Assembly: GCA_000817105.1 (NCBI GenBank)
Contig: JUEP01000014.1
Span: forward strand, 1-60,725
Length of the DNA stretch: 60,725 nt
Direction: 5' to 3'
Origin: a marine actinobacterium MedAcidi-G3
GTDB lineage: Bacteria > Actinomycetota > Acidimicrobiia > Acidimicrobiales > Poriferisodalaceae
In this document: piece by piece, positions 18,159 to 27,143 of the stretch
How positions within the stretch are numbered: position 1 is the stretch's first letter
Layout of the letters: each line of letters opens with the position of its first letter
The notes under the pieces: generated by a model
What the model was told of the DNA's origin: nothing
Seen by the model: only the letters and a program-made list of their open reading frames with translations
Databases searched by the model: none
Position numbers and translations under genes: made by a program

Positions 18159-19466
18159 ATGGAGAAAATGATTTTGCCTATTTATGCTCATGGAGTTGGC
18201 CCACCAGGTGAATTACCGATGTCGGCGACGACCCTGGGATTGGTGGCAGCAGCAGCGTTACTCATTTCTTTCGCAGCTCTTGTTTCAGGTTGGCAACAGC
18301 CGCGGTTTCCGCAAGCTGGTGCGGGTCGTTCCATAGTCACCATTAGTTCCGTTCCAGGACGCCTTGGCTTGACTCTCGGTCGGACAGCAGGATTTTTGTT
18401 GGTCGGCTCGGCGTTGCTCTCATGCTTTTGGGTTGCTGATGACACATTGGTCAATATTGCGCCGCGGATAGTTTTTGTGGCTCTATGGATATTTGTCCCT
18501 GTGGGGTCAGCATTCTTGGGTGATTTGTGGCGTTGGATAAGCCCGTTTGAGATATTGGCCGCTCTTCGAGATAGATCCTCGACCAAGACCGTCCACAAAG
18601 ACTGGGATTTACATGCGGCCGCCACTCTCTTGGCTGGCTTTCTATGGTTAGAACTGGCTTACCACCAACCTGCTGGCCGAACTCCACTGACGATAATGCT
18701 GGTGGTGTGGACTGCGTGGAGCGGAATTGGAGCCTGCATTAAGGGCAGTGATTGGCTGCGATCGCATGACCCCTTGGCGGTCTTTGTTCGACTTGTGGCG
18801 GCGATGTCACCGGTTTATGTATCAGGTGAATCGCTAAAGGTAAGACGCCCATTGGTCGGTTTAGGGCAGATCCCCACTCAAAAGGGTGTTGCCGCAGTAG
18901 TGCTGGTTGTCCTTGGTGGCACCTCGTTTGATGGGTTGTCGAGGACGAGCTGGTGGAGCGGCATCATCGATGGTCGCACTGGTTGGAACGCGACCCTATT
19001 CAATACCTTGGGTCTGCTTTTCTCGATGTCTCTAGTGACAGCATTATTTTTGGGTTGCATCCGATGGATGCAACGACGAGACGGCAACGATGACGCCGAT
19101 TTTGAGGACGGCTTTGCATTTTCACTGGTCCCAGTAGCTGTCGGTTATGCCGTTGCTCACTACATAGGCATGGCCGTTTTTGAAGGTCAGCAGCTAATCA
19201 TCCAAATGAGCGACCCGTTTGACCGGGGATGGAATTTGTTTGGTACGGCAGATGGGTACATCAACTACCGGATCTTAGGGCCAACGGCTATGGCCGCTAT
19301 CCAAGCTTTAGGAATCGTGGGGGGACACTTGGCTGGTGTCATGGTCGGTCATGACCGGGCGCTTGCCACACTGCGTAAAAAAGAGGATCTCACTGGCCAA
19401 CTGCCACTAGTCATACTGTTAGCTTCGTTGACGGCAATTGCCTTGATACTGCTTGTAGATGTGTAG
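18159..19466 (+). CDS. Polytopic integral membrane protein, function unknown
   Basis: A 435-aa protein with about ten hydrophobic segments, beginning near residue 23. The N-terminal AHGVGPPGELP stretch followed by a membrane segment resembles actinobacterial membrane proteins labelled as fenitrothion-hydrolase-like, but that name rests on weak evidence and I would not assign an activity. Conserved-looking polar motifs are FLGDLWRWISPFEILA and MSDPFDRGWNLFG. The latter suggests a quinone or metal site, which is speculation. Confidence 0.75.
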   Translation: MEKMILPIYAHGVGPPGELPMSATTLGLVAAAALLISFAALVSGWQQPRFPQAGAGRSIVTISSVPGRLGLTLGRTAGFLLVGSALLSCFWVADDTLVNIAPRIVFVALWIFVPVGSAFLGDLWRWISPFEILAALRDRSSTKTVHKDWDLHAAATLLAGFLWLELAYHQPAGRTPLTIMLVVWTAWSGIGACIKGSDWLRSHDPLAVFVRLVAAMSPVYVSGESLKVRRPLVGLGQIPTQKGVAAVVLVVLGGTSFDGLSRTSWWSGIIDGRTGWNATLFNTLGLLFSMSLVTALFLGCIRWMQRRDGNDDADFEDGFAFSLVPVAVGYAVAHYIGMAVFEGQQLIIQMSDPFDRGWNLFGTADGYINYRILGPTAMAAIQALGIVGGHLAGVMVGHDRALATLRKKEDLTGQLPLVILLASLTAIALILLVDV

Positions 19467-19506
19467 CTTTTGGCGCGGCAATCTTTGCGAAATGTCGCTC
19501 GGATAA

Positions 19507-19536
19507 CTTCTACCAACGTTTGTTATTTGGTGGAAG
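19507..19536. terminator. Hairpin between convergent genes
   Basis: CTTCTACCAA (19507-19516) pairs with TTGGTGGAAG (19527-19536), ten pairs with one G-U or mismatch and a 10-nt loop. It sits in the 72-nt gap between the convergent membrane protein and CoxL-like gene. No clean T tract follows, so termination is inferred from position. Confidence 0.5.
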
Positions 19537-19538
19537 GC

Positions 19539-21809
19539 TCAGGCGTTTTGTAACGCTTTCCACACTGACTGCGGAGTGCATGGCATGTCAACGTGTTCAA
19601 TTCCCAAGTGTGCGACGGCGTCGCAGACGGCATTATGAACGGCAGGTGTCGAACCGATAGTGCCGGATTCACCGATGCCCTTTGCTCCTAGCGGGTTTCG
19701 TGGGCTAGCGGTCTCGGTATTGGAAACCTCGAAACTTGGCATATCAGCCGCAGACGGCATCAAGTAATCCATGAGACTCGCTGTCACTGGGTTAGCATCC
19801 TCGTCGTATTGGACGTGTTCCCACAGTGCTTGGGCTATTCCTTGTGCAATACCGCCGTGCTGTTGCCCATTAACGAGCATTGGATTGAGAATAATGCCGC
19901 AATCATCAACTGCAATGTGTCTTAACAATTCGACGTTCCCGGTATCTCGGTCGATTTCAACGACTGCTACATGTGAACCGAATGGGTAGGTCGAGTCAGT
20001 GCCGTCGAAATCAAGCTCGTGCGCTAGACCGCCTTCGATTTCTTGTTCAATGGCGGCGCTTGCGAGATCAGCCCAACTGATCGATTTGGCTGGAACCCCT
20101 GCTACTTGAAGGGCTCCTTCGCCAACCACAATGTCTTCAGCACTTGCTTCTAGCAAGGTTGCAGCGAGCTGCTTTCCTTTTTCTAGAACTACTTGTGAGG
20201 CCTCGTAGATTGCGGAACCCCCCGCTTGTAAGGAGCGTGAGCCCATAGTCCCCGCTCCTCGTGCTACTTCTTGGGTGTCTGCGTCGATGTGTGTGACTTC
20301 ATCCATTGGTATTCCGAGAACGTCGTTCACGATCATTGAGAAAGCTGTGTCGTGACCCTGTCCATGTGAGCTTGTTCCTACCTTGATCGTTGCTGAACCG
20401 TCGTCATTGATCTCGCAGCTTCCGTACTCAACATGTAGACCGATTGGGGCGGTTACTTCAACGTAGGAAGAGACGCCGATGCCGAGCAGCATCGGGTCGT
20501 CTGATTCTCTTCGACGCTTTTGCTCGGCTCGAAGGTCTTTGTAGCCGGAGGCATCGAGAGCTGCGTCAAGAGAGCGTTCATAATCTCCTGAGTCGTAGTT
20601 GGCGCCGACTAGCGTTGTGAGTGGAAATGCGTCGGGTTGCAAATAGTTTTTGCGACGCAACTCAGCTGGGTCCATTCCAATTGCGTTCGCTGCTTTATCG
20701 AGGATTCTTTCGACCATTTGTGTGGCTTCTGGTCGGCCTGCGCCTCGGTAGGCGCCGGTGAAGGTTGTGTTGGTAACTACCGACTGGGCGAAGAAGTCTA
20801 TTGCTGGAATGTCGTAGACAGCTTGGCTGAGTTGCATGGTTAGCATAGGAAGTATTGCGCCAATAGCGGGGTAGGCGCCAGCGTCGGCAACGACTCGAGC
20901 TTTTAAGCCGACGATGGATCCATCGTTGTTAACACCTAATTCAGCGTTCATGACCATGGCCCGGCCCTGAGCCATCGAAACCATGTTCTCGCCACGCTGT
21001 TCGGTCCATTTAACGGGTTGGTTGAGTTCCTGCGCAGCCTTGGCGCAGAGGATGAACTCGATATATAAACCGGCTTTGGGACCGAATCCTCCGCCAACCC
21101 AGGGGGCTATTACTCGGAGATTTTCTGGTTCGAGTCCAATATTTGGTGCGAGGCCATCTCGAAGTCCGTGGGCAGCTTGGGTAGACGCGTAGAACGTCAT
21201 AGAACCGGGTTCTGGTATTGCAACGCAGCCATTTGGCTCCATTGGCACGCCGGCAAGGCGCTGTGTGACTATTCGTTCGGTAACGACAGTGTCAGCTGCT
21301 TCATTTACATCTGGGCCGTCATATTCGTTTCCGATTGCGAAACAAATATTGCTTTCGGCGCCTTCCCATAAGATGTCGGTGCCCTCTTCGATTGCGGTTT
21401 CTATGTCGGCGTTAGCGGGGAGTGGGTCATAATCGATAATGATTTGCTCTGCTGCGTCGACTGCTTGTGAATGGCTCTCGGCTACAACGGCGGCGATGAT
21501 GTCGCCTACGAAACGTACGCGATCGACTGCTAGTGGTGGGCGGTTCATGGATGGGTCCATAAATTCTGATTGGTTAACCGCGTCCATGTTTAAGTTATCT
21601 GAGGTGTAGATGGCTGAAACGCCTGGCATGTTGATGGCTTCGCTGGTGTCAACTTCGAGGAGTGAAGCGTGAGCCATAGTCGAGCGAACGAAAACTATGC
21701 GCAGTGAATCTATATCTAGGTCGTCTACGTACGCGTTAGCGCCAGTGAGTAGTCCTGGATCTTCTTTTCGAGTAACGGCGTTACCTAAAATCGAGCCTTG
21801 TGCGGCCAT
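19539..21809 (-). CDS. Xanthine dehydrogenase family molybdopterin-binding subunit (form-II CoxL-like)
   Basis: A 756-aa large subunit of a molybdenum hydroxylase. The active-site loop reads TGAYRGAGRPEATQ, the signature of form-II CODH-like enzymes rather than the AYxCSFR of true form-I CO dehydrogenase. GGGFGPKAGLYIEF and the C-terminal GAKGIGESGTIGS with its base Glu are intact. ATG 21809 follows AGGGGATGATC, so it is favoured over ATG 21815. The partner FAD (CoxM) and 2Fe-2S (CoxS) subunits are not in the window. The natural substrate is unlikely to be CO and is unknown. Confidence 0.9.
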   Translation of the reverse strand: MAAQGSILGNAVTRKEDPGLLTGANAYVDDLDIDSLRIVFVRSTMAHASLLEVDTSEAINMPGVSAIYTSDNLNMDAVNQSEFMDPSMNRPPLAVDRVRFVGDIIAAVVAESHSQAVDAAEQIIIDYDPLPANADIETAIEEGTDILWEGAESNICFAIGNEYDGPDVNEAADTVVTERIVTQRLAGVPMEPNGCVAIPEPGSMTFYASTQAAHGLRDGLAPNIGLEPENLRVIAPWVGGGFGPKAGLYIEFILCAKAAQELNQPVKWTEQRGENMVSMAQGRAMVMNAELGVNNDGSIVGLKARVVADAGAYPAIGAILPMLTMQLSQAVYDIPAIDFFAQSVVTNTTFTGAYRGAGRPEATQMVERILDKAANAIGMDPAELRRKNYLQPDAFPLTTLVGANYDSGDYERSLDAALDASGYKDLRAEQKRRRESDDPMLLGIGVSSYVEVTAPIGLHVEYGSCEINDDGSATIKVGTSSHGQGHDTAFSMIVNDVLGIPMDEVTHIDADTQEVARGAGTMGSRSLQAGGSAIYEASQVVLEKGKQLAATLLEASAEDIVVGEGALQVAGVPAKSISWADLASAAIEQEIEGGLAHELDFDGTDSTYPFGSHVAVVEIDRDTGNVELLRHIAVDDCGIILNPMLVNGQQHGGIAQGIAQALWEHVQYDEDANPVTASLMDYLMPSAADMPSFEVSNTETASPRNPLGAKGIGESGTIGSTPAVHNAVCDAVAHLGIEHVDMPCTPQSVWKALQNA

Positions 21810-21921
21810 GATCATCCCCTGGTTTGACGTGCGTGCTTAGAACCAAAAAGAGACTACACCGAGGTGCGACCCGAGACGTCATCGAAGAGGCTTTTGCCGT
21901 CCACTGTTGGTCGTAAGAGGT

Positions 21922-22665
21922 TTAATCTAAGCCTTCTAACCAGCTGTTGAGCATCTCTGCTGAGCGGGTTGGATCCTCACACATCCACCAGTGACCAAGA
22001 CCATCTAATACGGCGATATCGGCCCCACATTTTTCTGCTGCTTGGCGGTGGAGTTTCTCGCCGCCGGTATAGGTATCTTCCGTAGCGATAATGGACAAGC
22101 CGGGTCTTTGAGAAGCAGTGTGAAGGTCGTCACCTAAATTTCCCATAGCAGGCTGTGCTGCGCTTCTGTACAGACCCAAAATAGCTTGTCCCATCTCGTT
22201 GTTGACCCATGGAGCAACTTTTTGGGCTACTGATTGACCCATCCCGAGATGGGCGAAAAAACCTGCCAAATCGGCATCAGGTAAGTCAATCATCGACTGT
22301 ACGGCTGTTTCTCCATCTGGCCCTTGCCAGCTTTGTGCGTCGTCATGCCACACGTAGTCCTGGTTAAAAATTCCGATTATGTCTGTGCACCATGACCGGA
22401 TGAGGTCTGGTCGGGTCATGGCTACTCGTACTACGTGGCCTCCGCCCCAGTCATGACCAACTAAGTCAATAGGGCCGTCTAGCTGTTCAAGTTCGGTTAC
22501 AAGCCAGTTCAGGTAACCGTCGCTGGTTATGTCGAAACCCTTTGGAAGGGCAGCGCCAAAACCGGGTGGAGACAAACTAATGACGTCATCTCGCCCAAGT
22601 TCGGTGCGGAGGGGTCCCCAGATGGCCTCAGTCTCAGGGTTGCCGTGTACTAAGACGACTGACAT
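21922..22665 (-). CDS. Alpha/beta hydrolase
   Basis: A 247-aa alpha/beta hydrolase. The oxyanion motif HGNPETEAIW is at residue ~7, the nucleophile elbow is VGHDWGGGHV (Asp nucleophile, as in epoxide hydrolases and haloalkane dehalogenases), and the catalytic His is in DGLGHWWMCEDP. The Asp elbow argues for epoxide- or haloalkane-type chemistry rather than an esterase. The ATG at 22665 has AGGAG five nt upstream. It follows the YbaK-like gene at 41 nt. Confidence 0.85.
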   Translation of the reverse strand: MSVVLVHGNPETEAIWGPLRTELGRDDVISLSPPGFGAALPKGFDITSDGYLNWLVTELEQLDGPIDLVGHDWGGGHVVRVAMTRPDLIRSWCTDIIGIFNQDYVWHDDAQSWQGPDGETAVQSMIDLPDADLAGFFAHLGMGQSVAQKVAPWVNNEMGQAILGLYRSAAQPAMGNLGDDLHTASQRPGLSIIATEDTYTGGEKLHRQAAEKCGADIAVLDGLGHWWMCEDPTRSAEMLNSWLEGLD

Positions 22666-22706
22666 GTGCACTCCTTTGTGATGACGTGACTTGTGAAAAG
22701 AGGTTA

Positions 22707-23195
22707 TTAGGTGGGAGGACGTTCTTTTGCCAAGTCGTCGATCACTTCAGAGGAAGGCAATGCTGTCAATGCTTGAGGAGTGACATAAATTTTACGATCG
22801 CGAGATCCGCCCCCGACGATTACCTTGGAACGTTGAAGCACCCGACCATCGATCCAGATTGAAAGTGTTTCAGGTAGGCCAAAGGGAGTCACGCCGCCAA
22901 GGACCATGCCGGTTATGGTTTCGGTTTCTTCGGGTGTGGCGAACGAAGCTTTCTTGACCCCGAGCTTCTTGCGGACAACTTTGTTTACATCAACTTGAGT
23001 AGTCGCTAGAACTACGCAAAGCGCGTATCTGCGGGGTTCTCCTTTTCCGACAACCAAGATGGCGTTGGCGCTCTCGTCTAGTTCGTAACCGTATCTTTCG
23101 CAGAATTGGGCGGTATCGGCGAGTTGGGGATCACATTCGATTATTTGATAGTCAGATGTGAGGTGGTCAAGTATTTGGATTACCTGATCGGTCAT
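22707..23195 (-). CDS. YbaK/EbsC-type aminoacyl-tRNA deacylase
   Basis: A 162-aa free-standing editing-domain protein of the YbaK/ProX family, which hydrolyses mischarged Cys- or Ala-tRNA(Pro). The domain shows the Lys-containing KLGVKKASFATPEE strand and the GGVTPFGLPETLSIWID signature. Its ATG lies 3 nt after the stop of the large hydantoinase-like gene, so the two are coupled. The link to hydantoin or oxoproline metabolism is not obvious. Confidence 0.88.
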   Translation of the reverse strand: MTDQVIQILDHLTSDYQIIECDPQLADTAQFCERYGYELDESANAILVVGKGEPRRYALCVVLATTQVDVNKVVRKKLGVKKASFATPEETETITGMVLGGVTPFGLPETLSIWIDGRVLQRSKVIVGGGSRDRKIYVTPQALTALPSSEVIDDLAKERPPT

Positions 23196-23198
23196 GGA

Positions 23199-26100
23199 TC
23201 ACTTACCGTCGTTGTCTTTGCGGCCCCGTGCAACCTCCGTAGCGACCACGTCGACGGCTTTTAGGCTTTGGGTGACTACCACTCCGTAGTCCCGGCGAGC
23301 TGCTTCAGTAGAAACGACTCCGTCTCGGACATCTCGCAGCACCAACTCTGGATCTCGATCAAAGGGGTTGCCCCATCCGCCTCCGCCAGGGGTTTCAGCG
23401 ATCATTTTTGCAGGGCCAAGTTTTGTTACGCCGTACTTGGGTGGGATAAAAGCGGCGCCGTCGACATCGTCGTTGGCTGGAACTATCCATTCCAGTCCAA
23501 CTCCGCCTGTCCCGCCGCCTTCGACGCCGTGGCCGCTCGGGGTGTCTAAGCCTTCGGCTCGGAATGACCAAATAGCAGGTTCGAGAATGTCTGCTTCGTA
23601 CCGAACTCCTGTGCCACCTCGCATTTCACCTGGCCCGGCGTTATCGCATCTTTGCTCGTGGCATAGGTATCGAACCGGGTAGTGCTGTTCGTGAAATTCT
23701 AAATTGGGTATATCAAGGCCGCCCAAACTAATGAGGTGGCCCATTTGAGCGAAACCGTCGCGCTCGGCTGTGGCTCCTGGCGTTCCCATCGCATGCCATT
23801 GGTACATGACCCACGTAGATCCGTCGTCTCTTTTGCCGGCAACGTGGCCGTGCATTGTCTTGGACCAGCCGGCGCATGCCCTCGCTGGGTCCGCTGCGGC
23901 CAATGCCTGCCAAACTGCTATGACGATCTCATGAGCAACGTAGACGGTATTCATTGTCATTGGGGCTGGCGGAAGTGCGTTGACGATTGACCCTTCGGGG
24001 GCATTGATGGTCAAACAACGGTAGGTCCCTTCGTTTCTTGGGATGCTCGTGTCGAAGAATGACGAGATAGCCAGGTAAACCGAAGAGTATGTGTTTGCTA
24101 CTGAGCTGTTTTTGAAACCTTCGATCTGGGGATCGGTCCCAGTGAAGTCAGCATGTATTTGGTCGCCGCTAACGGTCAATTTTACTTTTACTGCGATGTC
24201 GACCTTGCGGAAGCAGTCGTTATCTGTGTGGTCTTCACCGAAGTAAACGCCGTCGGGTAGTTCGGTCACAGCCGCGCGCATACGTCGATCAGCATGATCT
24301 AGTACGCCGTCTAAATAGGATAAGTAGGCGTCAACGCCCAACTCGCCGGCAAGCGCTATGACTCGCTCGCCTCCGATCTGGGTGGATCCCAGCATGGCTA
24401 ACAGATCACCGTCTAGTAGTTCTGGTGTTCTGCAATTGATCAATAGTAATTCCCAAAGGTCCTCGCGGACGCGACCTTGTTCTATGAGGCGCAGTACTGG
24501 TAGGCGGATTCCTTCCTGCCAGATTTCGGTTGCCTCTGGGTTGTAGGTGCCGGCTAGCCCTCCTCCGATGTCGGATTGGTGGGCTCGGTTGCAACAAAAA
24601 CCGGCCAAGACGGGGGTGTCTGTCCCAACGAAAATAGGTCTAGCTATAACCCAGTCAGGAAGGTGATTTCCGCCGGCGACATAAGGGTCGGATAATAGAA
24701 AGACGTCACCGGCGTTTAGGTCATGACCGTATTTTGCTAACAAGGCTCGGACGGCGAACCCGCCGCCGCCTGTATGAATTGGGATGCCATCAGCATTGGC
24801 AACCAGAGTGCCGTCGGGTGTTGTTACGAAACAACTGAAGTCATGACTTTGACTAAAGATCGTGCTTCGAGCAGTTCTTGTCATCACCCAACCCATGTGG
24901 CGGCTGATCTGATCGAGGCGGTTTTGCATTAACGCCAGTACAACTGGGTCTAGTTCAGCGGAATGGTGCTGCAGTGCATCTTCTGTTTGAGCCACCTCGA
25001 CGAAGAAATCGCCGGATTCTTCGACCCACAGTCGGTCGCCGGGTCTTGCTACGACAGTTGTCGTTGCTTCTTCAATTAAGGCGGGACCGTCAAGGGAGTC
25101 GCCCGGGTGAAGGAGTGACCCATCGTGTATTGCTGTTTCGATCCAGCCGGTGCCCGGGAACCAAACGGATCTTCTATCTATGGGTTCAGGGATACCTTGA
25201 GAGGGCGAGCCTGCCGCCATTTGAACTTCGCCCGTGGAACCTCGGGCTGTTAGTCGAAGAGAAGAAAGCATTATTGTTCCCTCTTCTTGAGCATGGCCGT
25301 ATAGGCGGCGGTACTCAGCTTCGAAAGCTGATCTGATTACATTGCGGTCGAATTGGTTACCGTCGACTGGGACTCGGATGCTCCAAAGCTGACCAGGGTG
25401 GTGCAGCTCAAGTTCACAGTTGAGAGTTACTTCTTCTTCGTCGAATCCTTCCTCGGCCATTACTTCAAGAGCTCTTTCAGAAAGGGATTCGAACCCCCCT
25501 ACCAGAGTGTCGGTCGACAATTCGTCGATAGGCCCCAGTAAGAACTTTGTGAAATCCTGTCGAACATCAGCGTGAAGCATTCCGATTGCGCAGAGAGCGC
25601 CTGCGTCGCGAGGTACATGAACTCGAGCGCAACCTAACCCCGCAGCGACGCTTGCTCCGTGCATCGGCCCGGCTCCGCCGGCTGCTACGAGAGTGAATCT
25701 TCGTGGCGAGTGTCCGCGTTCTATCGAAATGTGTTCTACGGCGCTCAACAAATGCTGTTCGACAAGTTCGATTATTCCGGCGGCCGCATCTTCGATGGAC
25801 ATCTCCAACTTCTGGGCGACGTGAACATCGATAGCTTCTCGGGCTGCGTCAAGATCTAGATCTAAAGTTCCGCCCGCAGATTTGCCAGGTCGTAAGCGGC
25901 CGAGTACAAGATGAGCGTCGGTGACCGTAGGTCGCGTTCCGCCGGTTCCATAACAGGCTGGACCTGGATCTGCGCCGGCGCCCTCAGGGCCGACGAATAG
26001 CAGCCCGGCGTCGTCGACACCAGCTATCGTGCCGCCTCCTGCGCCGATGGTGTGTATATCAATGGCTGGGGTAGAGACGTGGTAGCCAGCTATATCGACG

Positions 26101-27101
26101 TCGTCGCGGGTTGCGATTTCGCCGTTGGACATCAGTAGTACGTCGCACGATGTGCCCCCAATTTCCATCGAGATGAGATTTCCATTGTCCTCTTCATCGG
26201 TGCCCGCCTGATCTACCGCTCGGCGGTACAAATTGAGGGCGCCGACTGCTGCAGCAGGACCACTTAGTAGGAGGTTCACTGGTCTGCTAGCAAGTTGATC
26301 TACCGACGCGGCACCGCCGTTGGACTGGACGAGCAAAATTGGCCGTGACAGACCTTCTGCTGTCAGATTTGCATCAAGAGAGCGAAGGTACTTGACGATT
26401 CGAGGTGAGAGGGCGGCATTTACTACTGCTGTAGAAGTTCGTTCATATTCCCCCATAAGAGGTGAAATATCCGCCGAGCAGGAAACCCAGTCGTTAGGCC
26501 AAGTTTGTTGTATGCGGTTAGCTAGCTCCTGCTCGTGACGGTCGTCAACGAAACTATTCATTAGGGCAACTGCAACCGCCTCAACTTCTTGATCTTTGAA
26601 GTCATTGAGTATTGCCTCAAGTGATGTTGTGTCTAAGGTTTGAGACTCAGTGCCGTCGGCGTCTATTCGACCTGGCAACGATTGACGAAGATAACGCGGC
26701 ACGAGAACCGGGGCGTATGGTTCTCGGTGGTTCCATTGATCGGATCGTAAACCTCGCCGAATTTCTATTGTGTCCCGGAAGCCCTCTGTGGCGATAAGGC
26801 CTACTTTGGCGCCTTTGCCTTCAAGCATGGTGTTTGTAGCGATGGTCGAGCCGTGAACAAATAGTGAACAGTTGCTTAGGATCTCCGATTTAGGTAGCCC
26901 TAAATCGACTGAGATTCGTTGGACTGCAGAAAGTACTCCCTCACTGGGATCTGAAGGGACCGAGGGCACTTTGGCGACCCATGCTCGGCCTTCGGCATCT
27001 GCTAGGACAAGATCGGTAAATGTTCCGCCGACGTCAACACCAATACGCCAGGGAGCGACGGGCCTAGTATTTGATAACGAACGTGATTCTGACTGACTCA
27101 T
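23199..27101 (-). CDS. HyuA-HyuB fusion (hydantoinase/5-oxoprolinase family)
   Basis: A 1300-aa single polypeptide combining both halves of an ATP-dependent amidohydrolase. The N-terminal HyuA-like half (about 16-700) has RIGVDVGGTFTDLVLA, SNGGAASVDQL and AGGAGPMHGASVA as actin-like ATP site elements. The HyuB-like half (about 735-1280) starts LDPVVLALMQNRLDQIS and includes SHDFSCFVTTPDG and TPGGGGWGNPFDRDPE. Eukaryotic 5-oxoprolinases share this architecture, whereas many bacteria encode two genes. Substrates of the family include 5-oxoproline, hydantoins and acetophenone; no choice is possible here. It heads a minus-strand cluster with ybaK, a hydrolase and the CoxL-like gene. Confidence 0.92.
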   Translation of the reverse strand: MSQSESRSLSNTRPVAPWRIGVDVGGTFTDLVLADAEGRAWVAKVPSVPSDPSEGVLSAVQRISVDLGLPKSEILSNCSLFVHGSTIATNTMLEGKGAKVGLIATEGFRDTIEIRRGLRSDQWNHREPYAPVLVPRYLRQSLPGRIDADGTESQTLDTTSLEAILNDFKDQEVEAVAVALMNSFVDDRHEQELANRIQQTWPNDWVSCSADISPLMGEYERTSTAVVNAALSPRIVKYLRSLDANLTAEGLSRPILLVQSNGGAASVDQLASRPVNLLLSGPAAAVGALNLYRRAVDQAGTDEEDNGNLISMEIGGTSCDVLLMSNGEIATRDDVDIAGYHVSTPAIDIHTIGAGGGTIAGVDDAGLLFVGPEGAGADPGPACYGTGGTRPTVTDAHLVLGRLRPGKSAGGTLDLDLDAAREAIDVHVAQKLEMSIEDAAAGIIELVEQHLLSAVEHISIERGHSPRRFTLVAAGGAGPMHGASVAAGLGCARVHVPRDAGALCAIGMLHADVRQDFTKFLLGPIDELSTDTLVGGFESLSERALEVMAEEGFDEEEVTLNCELELHHPGQLWSIRVPVDGNQFDRNVIRSAFEAEYRRLYGHAQEEGTIMLSSLRLTARGSTGEVQMAAGSPSQGIPEPIDRRSVWFPGTGWIETAIHDGSLLHPGDSLDGPALIEEATTTVVARPGDRLWVEESGDFFVEVAQTEDALQHHSAELDPVVLALMQNRLDQISRHMGWVMTRTARSTIFSQSHDFSCFVTTPDGTLVANADGIPIHTGGGGFAVRALLAKYGHDLNAGDVFLLSDPYVAGGNHLPDWVIARPIFVGTDTPVLAGFCCNRAHQSDIGGGLAGTYNPEATEIWQEGIRLPVLRLIEQGRVREDLWELLLINCRTPELLDGDLLAMLGSTQIGGERVIALAGELGVDAYLSYLDGVLDHADRRMRAAVTELPDGVYFGEDHTDNDCFRKVDIAVKVKLTVSGDQIHADFTGTDPQIEGFKNSSVANTYSSVYLAISSFFDTSIPRNEGTYRCLTINAPEGSIVNALPPAPMTMNTVYVAHEIVIAVWQALAAADPARACAGWSKTMHGHVAGKRDDGSTWVMYQWHAMGTPGATAERDGFAQMGHLISLGGLDIPNLEFHEQHYPVRYLCHEQRCDNAGPGEMRGGTGVRYEADILEPAIWSFRAEGLDTPSGHGVEGGGTGGVGLEWIVPANDDVDGAAFIPPKYGVTKLGPAKMIAETPGGGGWGNPFDRDPELVLRDVRDGVVSTEAARRDYGVVVTQSLKAVDVVATEVARGRKDNDGK

Positions 27102-27143
27102 AGGTGTTTATCATCGCGCGCTTTGACCTGCGAGACTATTGGA

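Noticed and set aside
18188-18625. 145-aa ORF antisense to the membrane protein
   Set aside because: Shadow of the polytopic protein, rich in Ala, Thr and Pro; no support.
19539-21809. True aerobic CO dehydrogenase (form I)
   Set aside because: The active loop is AYRGAGR, not AYxCSFR, and no CoxM/CoxS genes are near.
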